NCBI RefSeq assembly: GCF_020172685.1
Contig: NZ_CP083986.1
Coordinates: forward strand, 751,437 to 815,436
Origin: [Mycobacterium] nativiensis
GTDB taxonomy: Bacteria; Actinomycetota; Actinomycetes; Mycobacteriales; Mycobacteriaceae
Length of the DNA: 64,000 nt
Reading direction: 5' to 3'
This document shows positions 9,628-17,294 of the stretch, one piece after another. How positions within the stretch are numbered: position 1 is the first letter of the stretch; the number at the start of each line of letters is the position of its first letter. The notes under the pieces were generated by a model that was not told where the DNA came from, searched no databases, and was given only the letters and a program-made list of their open reading frames with translations. The translations under genes and the position numbers were made by a program.

Positions 9628-10724
9628 AGCTTCCGGCATTCGAGGACCTGTCCAAGGAACAGGACCTGATCTACAACCTCGACCTCGACGGCAACTATCT
9701 CGTCAGCGGACCTCCGGGGACCGGCAAGTCGGTCATGGCGCTCTACCGGGCGCAAGCGTTGACGTTCGATGACCGTGAGCCGGCGGTGCTGATGTACTCG
9801 AACGTACTCAAGCAGTACACCGAGCAGGCCGCCAACGAAGTCGATGTCGCCGGCCTCGTCACGACGTTCCACAGTTGGTTCTGGCATTTCTGGAAGACGC
9901 ACTACCGCACGGCCCCCCCGAAGCTGCCGGGCAGCCGGTGGGACCATGATTGGGCTCAGATACTGCAGCAGTTCGTGGCCAAACCTCCAGAACTCGGAAA
10001 GCTGGCCGACCTGATCGTCGATGAGGGACAAGACCTCTCACTTCGGTTCTTTCAGATCGCGCGGATGATGGCCAAGAACATCACCGTGTTTGCCGATGAG
10101 AATCAACAGCTACACGACCACAACACGACTCTCGACGAGATCGAGAAGGGGATCGGCGCGACGGAACACCTGACGCTTCGCCGGAACTACCGGAACACGG
10201 CCGAGATCGCGGCCGTCGCGGCGCGCTACTACGTAGGTGCGCCGACGGGCGTTCCTGACCCACCCGACCGTCATGGCGACAAGCCGACGTTGCGCAACTA
10301 CGGCAACGTAGGAGAGTTCGTTGACTTCGTGGCCCGGTACGTCAAGGGACGGACGAACCTCACCATCGGCATCGCGTGCCCCAATCAGAAACGCCAGCGC
10401 CAGCTGTTTCGGGAGCTGGAGTCACGTAAGCTTCCGGTCCCGGTTCAGATGTACGTATCGACGAACCCGGCTCACAAGCAGCTCACGTTTGAATTGCCCG
10501 CAGTCACTCTTGTGCACTACAAGTCTTTGAAGGGGCTCGAGTTCGACACGCTGTTCGTACCGGAGCTGCAGGAGGTGACGATGGACCCGACGTCGGCGGT
10601 GGCGCAGATGATGTTCTACGTGGTGATGTCGCGCGCGCGTGACGAGCTGCACTTGTCGTGGAGCGGGTCCTCCGAGATGCCTGCCATCCTTGCAGGACTG
10701 AAAGGCTTGGTGCAGAAGAAGTGA
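9624..10724 (+). CDS. Compact SF1 (UvrD/REP-like) helicase
   Basis: This 366-residue P-loop helicase lacks an N-terminal accessory domain. Walker A GPPGTGKS lies at about residue 29, Walker B LIVDEGQDL at about 131, LRRNYRNT at about 185, VHYKSLKGLEFD at about 297, and the final motif VVMSRARDELHL at about 333. The set is close to the helicase half of the NERD-helicase two genes upstream, so the two may act together or be duplicates. The GTG at 9624 was chosen because it gives a four-base GTGA overlap with the DrmB-like gene. A longer frame from 9498 overlaps drmB coding and is unlikely. The stop overlaps the next start in the same way. Confidence 0.82.
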   Translation: MKLPAFEDLSKEQDLIYNLDLDGNYLVSGPPGTGKSVMALYRAQALTFDDREPAVLMYSNVLKQYTEQAANEVDVAGLVTTFHSWFWHFWKTHYRTAPPKLPGSRWDHDWAQILQQFVAKPPELGKLADLIVDEGQDLSLRFFQIARMMAKNITVFADENQQLHDHNTTLDEIEKGIGATEHLTLRRNYRNTAEIAAVAARYYVGAPTGVPDPPDRHGDKPTLRNYGNVGEFVDFVARYVKGRTNLTIGIACPNQKRQRQLFRELESRKLPVPVQMYVSTNPAHKQLTFELPAVTLVHYKSLKGLEFDTLFVPELQEVTMDPTSAVAQMMFYVVMSRARDELHLSWSGSSEMPAILAGLKGLVQKK

Positions 10725-12556
10725 CTGAAGACGGCCAGATGGACTTCGCGAGTGTCGCGGGAGGCGAACCCAGCCGCAGCGATGAAGTACCCGACGACCG
10801 TCCGGTGGAATCGGGCGCCGGAGCGGTCGAGGGGCCGACGGGTGCGCCCGAGCAGGAACAGTCCGATCCGCAGTCCGCACAGGCGGCGTCCGTCGTCTCC
10901 GATCAAGCGGAGCCGGTTGCGCACGAAGGCGTTGAGCCGAAGGCCGGCGTGCCCGTCGATGAGGCGGGACAGCAGCAAGAGTCTCGAAGGGCGGAGTTGC
11001 CGGGAAATACCGGGGCTGACGCAGCGGTCTCTGAACGGAGACAGGCGGTTTCGGCCCAGCAGGCGGGACTGGCTGAACGCCGGACACCGCGGCTGTTCTT
11101 CCTCACCAACCAGATGAACCTCAACGGTGTACTCGGCGCTCGACTGCTCGCACCACGCGAGTCTTTCCACAAGTACTACGTGGACCTCCTCGAAGTGTGC
11201 CCGGGATGGGTGCCAGTTCTCACGGGGGCGCCACCTCCGTCGTTGATCGAACGGGTAATCGCAGAACGTGGGGCCGGGGCTCCTGTCCTTGTCGAACTCT
11301 CCGAGTCGGCACTGAACGGCCTGCAACCGGACACACCTGTCGTGTATATTCGCGCAGTCGCATTCTCTGCGGTCACAGCGATCCATTTCCCGGACAAGAA
11401 GGCTCTTCGCGGGCACCTCGCGCGCGGGTACAAGAACGTCCACCCACACGAGGACCTTCTCGAAGTCAGCCCGGATCTGTTCAACTCCACAGACTGCATC
11501 GAGACGACGATCTCGGCGCCGTCTGACACCCCGGATATCGATTGGTTGCACCTCGACCGAGTTCGGGGCGCAATCAGTGCAGTGATCGCCGCAGCGAACA
11601 GCGGCGAGGCAACCGCCGTCGCAGCAGGGGTGCTGGGGGCGGCACAACTGCCCGAAGGCACATTCGTACCTCCCTGGCTTCGGTGGGACGAGATGGGAAG
11701 CGCCACGGACGTTTCCCCTTCAGCGGATGCGTTCGCACGGGCCGGTCAACTCATCTTCCAGACATCGTTTCGGGTGCTCGCACGATGCGACCAGAAAGAT
11801 TCGTGGAGGCCCGCTGAAGTACTTGAGAACATCGAGGGCCAGATCGGCGCATCGAACCCCGGTGGAGACGCGGGCTTGATCATCGAGAAGGGCCTTCACC
11901 GAGTCCGAGAACTCATCAATGTAGAGCGGGAGTTCACGCCGTTCCAGAATCCGGGTAGCCCTTACGTCGCCGCGAAATCGTTGCTCATGGTCTTGCTACG
12001 GCCGGACCTCGGGCAACTCCTGGATTGGCCCGCCGAAGAGACCGGGGCCGACGAGGCCACCCGGGTTGCAGCGGCGGCATTGGCAGGCTGTTTGCGAGGG
12101 TTGGCCCGGGAGTCGGTCGCGTTGCGGAGCGTCGTATTGGACGATCTGACGGCCGCGTGGGCAGTTCGGACGATCAACGGCCACGACGGTCCTCTAGGAA
12201 CACCAAGCTTTGTTGCCGCGGATGACAAGACAACGTTGTCGCTGGACGGCCACGAACTCCGCCGGTCCACTCCTCTCGCCCCTGATCCCATTCCGCTTTA
12301 CGAGGCAATAGCACCCACTGCCCGAGAGGCAGTGAGGATCACGGTATCGCGCCACTTGGGGTGGCCGGTTGTCGTGCGGGTGCGTATACCTGAAAGTTCC
12401 GAAGTGCAGCAAGAGAATTCACTGATCACCATCACAACCAGTCAGCGCATCGACCTTGAACCGTCGGTGGAGGAAGAGGCGTTCCTCGAGCGGCTTCGTG
12501 CGACGACCGGCCGGGATCGGCGAGAGGTGAACGCCATGCTGAGACGCGCGGGGTAG
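10721..12556 (+). CDS. Unknown fifth protein of DISARM-like operon, disordered N-terminus
   Basis: This protein of about 611 residues belongs to no family I can name. The first 105 residues or so are rich in Glu, Ala, Gly, Pro and Gln and look disordered. A folded region begins at RLFFLTNQMNLNGVLGARLL and runs to the end. That opening faintly recalls the NAD-binding start of DarT-type ADP-ribosyltransferases, but I cannot confirm catalytic residues. Repeated WP, LRPDLGQLLDWP and helical segments suggest a scaffold or specificity role. The GTG start overlaps the preceding stop (GTGA), so it is coupled to the helicases and is the last gene of the operon. Confidence 0.75.
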   Translation: MTEDGQMDFASVAGGEPSRSDEVPDDRPVESGAGAVEGPTGAPEQEQSDPQSAQAASVVSDQAEPVAHEGVEPKAGVPVDEAGQQQESRRAELPGNTGADAAVSERRQAVSAQQAGLAERRTPRLFFLTNQMNLNGVLGARLLAPRESFHKYYVDLLEVCPGWVPVLTGAPPPSLIERVIAERGAGAPVLVELSESALNGLQPDTPVVYIRAVAFSAVTAIHFPDKKALRGHLARGYKNVHPHEDLLEVSPDLFNSTDCIETTISAPSDTPDIDWLHLDRVRGAISAVIAAANSGEATAVAAGVLGAAQLPEGTFVPPWLRWDEMGSATDVSPSADAFARAGQLIFQTSFRVLARCDQKDSWRPAEVLENIEGQIGASNPGGDAGLIIEKGLHRVRELINVEREFTPFQNPGSPYVAAKSLLMVLLRPDLGQLLDWPAEETGADEATRVAAAALAGCLRGLARESVALRSVVLDDLTAAWAVRTINGHDGPLGTPSFVAADDKTTLSLDGHELRRSTPLAPDPIPLYEAIAPTAREAVRITVSRHLGWPVVVRVRIPESSEVQQENSLITITTSQRIDLEPSVEEEAFLERLRATTGRDRREVNAMLRRAG

Positions 12557-12819
12557 CGGTCGCCTGTGCGCAACTCCCGGGTTGGCCGCCCTCAACCAAG
12601 ATTCTCGTACCGTTCGGAACGGTCGGGAAGTCCATCTATTCGCTCCCCCAACTCGCAGGGTCGCGGCTCGAAGCGAGTACGGACCACATGGATCAACCGA
12701 TCGGGGTCAGGTCAGAAGCAGTCAAAGACTGCGCAATAGGCTTTGCCGTCGCGCGCGGCTGTGCCCGTGGTCAACGTCAGACGTGATGTGCAGGTCCGAA
12801 TTTCGGGTGGTCAACCCGA
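12557..12819. other. Convergent gap between the two defence operons
   Basis: The plus-strand DISARM-like operon and the minus-strand Z1/MORC operon converge on these 263 bases. I see no gene, and no strong GC hairpin followed by a T-run. Confidence 0.5.
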
Positions 12820-13545
12820 TCAAACAACTGACCGCTGTATCTGCGTAGCTGATTCCTTAACCAGTCCCACACACATCTCGCGGACTTGCCCGTCATCCAG
12901 CGCCAGAGGATCGACGAAGACGAGGATCCGGCGCAGACGCTTGGTGGCGTCTCGGATAAGTCGTCGACGGGGTACGTCCGCGTTCGCCTCTAGGACTGCT
13001 AGCGCGAAGGTCGAAATCAAGCGGGGGTCACCGCCTATGATACGACGCTCCTGAAGTTGATTGAGTTCACTCTCTTGCAGCCGGCCGAGCAACTCCTCGT
13101 GATCCTGAAATACAACCGCCTGCCACCACAGGCGCGACCACGTATGGCGGGTCAGGTCGCTCGCGATCCACCGCTCTCGGTTGTCGAAACCGAATCGCCA
13201 GTAGGTGAGATGTGGCAGGGCGACCAGCGAGACGAACGACCATAGTCGGGTACTGCCCGCGTCCGCCCAACTGATGTCCATTTCATCCCGTAGCGCCGAG
13301 GCCGCGGCACGGTCAAACTGAATCCGGGCCTGCCCGGATGGCTGGTCGGGATAGCCGTAGTCGGCCGCCGTCACGCCAATCGCATCGATCAGACGCTGCA
13401 CGCAGGCGTCTGTCGCACGGTCCCCAACCGGCGAATAGATCTGATCAGGGTGGCGGCTTCGGGGCTTCGGTTCGTCGGGCGAACCAATGAGTTGCCGATA
13501 CTCGACCTCGGCGACGCCAGCTGGGATCTGCGGCCAGTTCTTCAT
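12820..13545 (-). CDS. DUF6339-like hypothetical protein of Z1/MORC operon
   Basis: This 241-residue protein is the last gene of the minus-strand operon. It has no catalytic motif I recognise. Visible features are a Trp/Arg-rich centre (LWSFVSLVALPHLTYWRF, then HTWSRLWWQAVVF) and a C-terminal helical part (LEANADVPRRRLIRDATKRLRRILVFVD). From memory it resembles DUF6339, a family seen beside Z1 and PD-(D/E)XK genes; that label is tentative. Its start overlaps the stop of the preceding gene by four bases, so it belongs to the same transcript. A structural or DNA-contact role is only inference. Confidence 0.7.
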   Translation of the reverse strand: MKNWPQIPAGVAEVEYRQLIGSPDEPKPRSRHPDQIYSPVGDRATDACVQRLIDAIGVTAADYGYPDQPSGQARIQFDRAAASALRDEMDISWADAGSTRLWSFVSLVALPHLTYWRFGFDNRERWIASDLTRHTWSRLWWQAVVFQDHEELLGRLQESELNQLQERRIIGGDPRLISTFALAVLEANADVPRRRLIRDATKRLRRILVFVDPLALDDGQVREMCVGLVKESATQIQRSVV

Positions 13546-14432
13546 CGAAACAGCCTGCCCTGGCCCATTCTGCGAACGGCTGCAGCGACCCGGGTCCTGG
13601 AGTCTGCCAAATCGTGAACAGACGGAGGGACCGCATCAACCAGATTCGCCCGAAGCAGCGTGTTCTTCAAGACATCGCCGACACTGTCGGCAGGCCATTC
13701 GTTATCGAACAATTCGTCTCGGTTCGCGATCGCGAGATCGATCAATAACGCCGACACGCCGCCCTCCAGTTCATCCATCAGGCCTCGTTGAACTTCATCA
13801 GGCACACCGTCGTTCGAAATCGCCTCTCGCAGCGCGGTATCCCTGCAATTGATCTGTAGCAGCACTGAACCCATAAATGGGGATTCCAGCTGACCGTCGA
13901 CGTCTACGTGCCAGCTTGCGTCGGGCGCGTATGTCGTACGAGAGAAGTCGACCATCTGGAGCGGGAACATGGTCACCGGCGCTTCGAGGATCAACAGTTG
14001 CTTGTGTTCCGCCAGAATCGATCCCGGGATTCGCGCGGAACCAATCGGCATGTCCTCCCCGGCTTTCCGAGCGAGAACGACTCTCGAAATGAGATTCAGC
14101 GTCCCCGCGAGCCGTGCACCCACGAGTTCGATGTCGATGAGCCCCGTTCCAGACGCCGGCAGTACGATCGGCGGCACTCCTTCAACCATGTCCGTCGTCG
14201 AACTACGCCAACAGACGTTGATCCGGCAATCGTGCACCGCGCACCGCGTTTCCGACTCGAATGTCGCCTTATCGATAACGACCTCACGCTGAAGATGAAT
14301 GTCGGTGCCGGGCTCCCACCCTTCGATGGAAGCGGGTAGCGGTAAGCGGCCGTCACCGTCCACCAACATCCAGGGACCCCATGTCACCGAGTCCGCCGAC
14401 GGCACGAAGTAGGGTCTCACGTCATTGGGCAT
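13542..14432 (-). CDS. Unknown beta-rich protein of Z1/MORC operon
   Basis: About 296 residues, of a family I do not recognise. The pattern of alternating hydrophobic strands (GTGLIDIELVGARLAGTL, QLLILEAPVTMFPLQMV, PFMGSVLLQINCRD) suggests a beta-sandwich N-terminal two-thirds, followed by a helical C-terminal third. The start at 14432 (MPNDV) overlaps the ATPase gene by 11 bases; an ATG at 14444 is also possible. The end overlaps the next gene by four bases. Fourth place in an operon with Z1, nuclease and GHKL ATPase suggests a subunit of the same complex. Confidence 0.7.
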   Translation of the reverse strand: MPNDVRPYFVPSADSVTWGPWMLVDGDGRLPLPASIEGWEPGTDIHLQREVVIDKATFESETRCAVHDCRINVCWRSSTTDMVEGVPPIVLPASGTGLIDIELVGARLAGTLNLISRVVLARKAGEDMPIGSARIPGSILAEHKQLLILEAPVTMFPLQMVDFSRTTYAPDASWHVDVDGQLESPFMGSVLLQINCRDTALREAISNDGVPDEVQRGLMDELEGGVSALLIDLAIANRDELFDNEWPADSVGDVLKNTLLRANLVDAVPPSVHDLADSRTRVAAAVRRMGQGRLFR

Positions 14433-16314
14433 GACGTCCCCCATCGCTCGCGAGCTCACTCACCCGAAATCGGACGACGGCATCCTCGACGTAACTGGCA
14501 TACACCGTCCACTCGGTCCGGTCGCCCGGCCCGACCGTGATGATCGAACCCGGAATCGGATCCGCACCGCAGTCGGATTGCGACCCGACGATCTGCGGGA
14601 TGCTCGCACCTTCTGGGGGCTCATCCTCCGCCTTACCTCCCTCGACGACGACATCGACGAAGGCGCGCACCCTGCGTTCGACATCAGACGCAGGAATATC
14701 AACCGTCGCAACGAAATATGGAACCTCGTCGTGGACCTCCAGCCGAGGCGCACCGACTATTCGGGGCTTGCGGGCGGCATTGCGCTGACCCGAACCGCGT
14801 GTCGCATCTGAACCGCTTCCTGAGCGACGCCTGCCGGATCGGTTATCACCGTGCCCTGACCGGTTCGATGGGTCAGTTCGTCCTTCCTGCTGGACATCGG
14901 ATGTGGGAATGAGTATCCCGAGGCGGGCAGAAAGTTCGCCCATCCCGCGGGATGCCTCCGTCGGCGGAGCGGTCTTGGGTGCGATGACTTCTGCTACTTC
15001 GCGGTGGAGGAACCGCGTTAAGCCCTGAACGACACCCAGATTCGCACCCCTCAGCCCACGCGCAATCCAGGCGTCATGTGTAGGGGGCTCTGACAATGCG
15101 AAGGCGGCATCTGCATCCAACGATGCCTTGAACACCGCGCAGTACGCCAGCCTTGCATCGGGATGGACGGCTGTCGGAAAGTAGTCGACGACCAACTCCG
15201 GTGTCCGCATCCGAGCGACATGATGCAGAGATCCGGTCAACGGACGGGCCGCATCCACGATCGGCTGCACGTCAGGCCGCTTGGCTGGCAACAACTTCAA
15301 CGAGAACGACCCTGCATGCTTCGGCGCGACCGTCCGCGCGTAAGGAACGCCGAATCCGGAACGCACGTCCCCGAGTGCCTCGACGAAGCCCCGCAACTCA
15401 TCGATCTCCTCCGGCGAAGGCAGCTCTACCTCTTGCCCCTCAACTGTGACCCGGAATCTCATGTACCGATCGTCGGCGGCTTTGAACTTCGGCCAGAGAT
15501 GCCAGAGGATGGACGACCCGAGGTATTCTGCGGCCTGGTCCAGTGTCCGCGTCGAGCTGTCCTGGCCTCCAAGGACCGACCCCAGATCCGCGGCGATGAT
15601 CACTATGTCGGTACCGCTCTCCGCCTCGCCAAATCCCGGGAGCCCGAGCACGTGACCGACCGTCTCGGCATGCTGGTCCAATAGCGGATCGGCGACGGTG
15701 TCGCCGATCGCGCCCCACCAGTGCCGGCCCGTGTACCTTTGATCGCGGACGTAATAACTCTCCCCTAGCGCAGCACCCATCAATCGTCTGCTGGGCATCG
15801 CCCCCGAGGTTCGGGTATCCACGAGAATCGCGCCTGCTCGGCTCAGCCGATAGAAGATCCCCTTTCCGAATCCATATGTGCCACCACCGAATTCCTGATC
15901 GCGAGGCTCGCCGACATTGCGCATGAACTGAACGAAGTCGGCCTTCTCGTCTGCGTCTGGACGAGTTCCGGCGCGAATCGGTCCACCGAGGCCCACGGTG
16001 TTTCGATCGGAGACCACCAGCAGGACGCTGTCCTCACTGAGGACGGCATCCAGCGTGCTCTGAGAATCGGCAGCCGGCGGCGGTAAGAGCGTCTCACGCC
16101 ATCGGGCGGTCAAAGCACCCAGCCGGCGCAGGTTGATTCCGAAGTCGACGGGCCCGTCTTCGCGCCGCGCATCCCAGCTGTTCTGCGCGGCTTCGCGGAC
16201 CAGCACCGTGAGCGGATCCATCTCGGGCCTGCCGAGTTGTTTGACGATTCCCTCAGCAGCCACGGAACCCTCAGGCGCGAATCGTTGTGACCACCAACCG
16301 GTCTCAATCGTCAT
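14422..16314 (-). CDS. GHKL (HSP90/MutL/MORC-like) ATPase
   Basis: The 630-residue protein carries the Bergerat-fold motifs: N-box REAAQNSWDAR at about residues 40-50, G1-like VVSDRNTVGLGGP at about 100-112, and the glycine lid GGGTYGFGKGIFY at about 143-155. In the G1 box Asn replaces the usual Gly after Asp. The C-terminal half holds a basic low-complexity linker (about 450-500, Gly/Ser/Arg-rich) and then a beta-rich domain. Restriction-type loci combining such MutL-like ATPases with Z1 helicases, PD-(D/E)XK nucleases and C5 methyltransferases were described by Iyer, Abhiman and Aravind in work on the origin of MORC ATPases. A role as an ATP-driven DNA clamp is inferred from that family. 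It overlaps both neighbours by a few bases. Confidence 0.85.
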   Translation of the reverse strand: MTIETGWWSQRFAPEGSVAAEGIVKQLGRPEMDPLTVLVREAAQNSWDARREDGPVDFGINLRRLGALTARWRETLLPPPAADSQSTLDAVLSEDSVLLVVSDRNTVGLGGPIRAGTRPDADEKADFVQFMRNVGEPRDQEFGGGTYGFGKGIFYRLSRAGAILVDTRTSGAMPSRRLMGAALGESYYVRDQRYTGRHWWGAIGDTVADPLLDQHAETVGHVLGLPGFGEAESGTDIVIIAADLGSVLGGQDSSTRTLDQAAEYLGSSILWHLWPKFKAADDRYMRFRVTVEGQEVELPSPEEIDELRGFVEALGDVRSGFGVPYARTVAPKHAGSFSLKLLPAKRPDVQPIVDAARPLTGSLHHVARMRTPELVVDYFPTAVHPDARLAYCAVFKASLDADAAFALSEPPTHDAWIARGLRGANLGVVQGLTRFLHREVAEVIAPKTAPPTEASRGMGELSARLGILIPTSDVQQEGRTDPSNRSGHGDNRSGRRRSGSGSDATRGSGQRNAARKPRIVGAPRLEVHDEVPYFVATVDIPASDVERRVRAFVDVVVEGGKAEDEPPEGASIPQIVGSQSDCGADPIPGSIITVGPGDRTEWTVYASYVEDAVVRFRVSELASDGGRHAQ

Positions 16315-17294
16315 TCGCGACCCCGCGCTGCCACCGCCAGCGAGGTGCCATAAGCTAGCGGAACGACGAAGGCGATGTCGACCTCGTAGCGTAATGCTGA
16401 GACTCCGATTGGCGCCTGCCCACCGACTAACCGGTCGGGGACGAGGCGTGGCACCGCATCATCCACATGTACGACGAACACGGCACCTATCGAGAACCGA
16501 TCCTGATCGTCGGCGGCCGACTCCTGGTCCCACCCCACGGCGAGCAGACGGGACGCGAACGTCCCTTTCGAGTCGATGCGCGCCCGCAAGGCTGTCACCA
16601 GTTCGGCCAACGTCGCGCCATCTGGGTCGGGAAGTACCGTGACCAAGGCCAGATCCAATGTCCTGCCGCCGTGTTCAGCGAGCTGCTCCCACCCGTGCAC
16701 GACGAAAGTGTCACTGTCTTCCGCCAACGCCTTGACCTCGATACAACGTACGGGCGTCTCGAAGTCATGAGGCTCGCGCAATGGCCCTCTCCATCTCTCC
16801 ACCGGAAAACCGGGATCGGCGTCGATTAACGCAGACAGGACCGTGAGTTCAGCGAACAGTCCGCGCTTAGCCTCCGGTGAGAGTCCTCGAACCAGGCGGC
16901 TGCGAAAAAGCCTGCGCCACCGCGCGATTACGGCAGTCGCATCGGTCGCGGGCCGACTCGAATGCTCGATCACCTCCAGTACGTCGCTGATGACCTCGTT
17001 GAACTCGGGGTGAAGCGAGGCGTCCGAGCAGGACACATCGAGGTAGGTGGCGCTACCGCTACCGAACGCCAGCGGTCGTACAGTCGAAGTCAGAATGGCT
17101 GGGCGAGCGTCTATTGGGGGCGACTCTTCCACGCAGGGAACGAGAAAGTGCCTGACGCGGTCGTTATCTCGGGCTACCCGGCATGGGACCCCCGCGAACG
17201 CGATATCCAGCGGAAAGGATGCGAGTTCGCCGCCTCGAGGCAGCGACAGTACGGACCACGCCCGTTCGAGCAGTTCATCCGTCACGTCGGTCAC
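16311..17294 (-). CDS. PD-(D/E)XK motif nuclease of Z1/MORC operon
   Basis: This 327-residue protein has a restriction-endonuclease-like core near residues 140-240: the helix RGLFAEL with Glu149, HDFE with Asp177, then CIEVKAL with Glu186 and Lys188, which together form the D...ExK pattern. The flanks carry no extra domain I recognise. It is probably the DNA-cutting subunit; the other genes of this operon show no nuclease motif that I can see. Four-base overlaps link it to the Z1 gene upstream and the ATPase gene downstream. Confidence 0.85.
   Translation of the reverse strand: MTDVTDELLERAWSVLSLPRGGELASFPLDIAFAGVPCRVARDNDRVRHFLVPCVEESPPIDARPAILTSTVRPLAFGSGSATYLDVSCSDASLHPEFNEVISDVLEVIEHSSRPATDATAVIARWRRLFRSRLVRGLSPEAKRGLFAELTVLSALIDADPGFPVERWRGPLREPHDFETPVRCIEVKALAEDSDTFVVHGWEQLAEHGGRTLDLALVTVLPDPDGATLAELVTALRARIDSKGTFASRLLAVGWDQESAADDQDRFSIGAVFVVHVDDAVPRLVPDRLVGGQAPIGVSALRYEVDIAFVVPLAYGTSLAVAARGRE

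Noticed and set aside
10721-12556. DarT-type toxin call
   Set aside because: Only one short segment is suggestive, and no DarG-like macrodomain partner is adjacent, so it was left as unknown.
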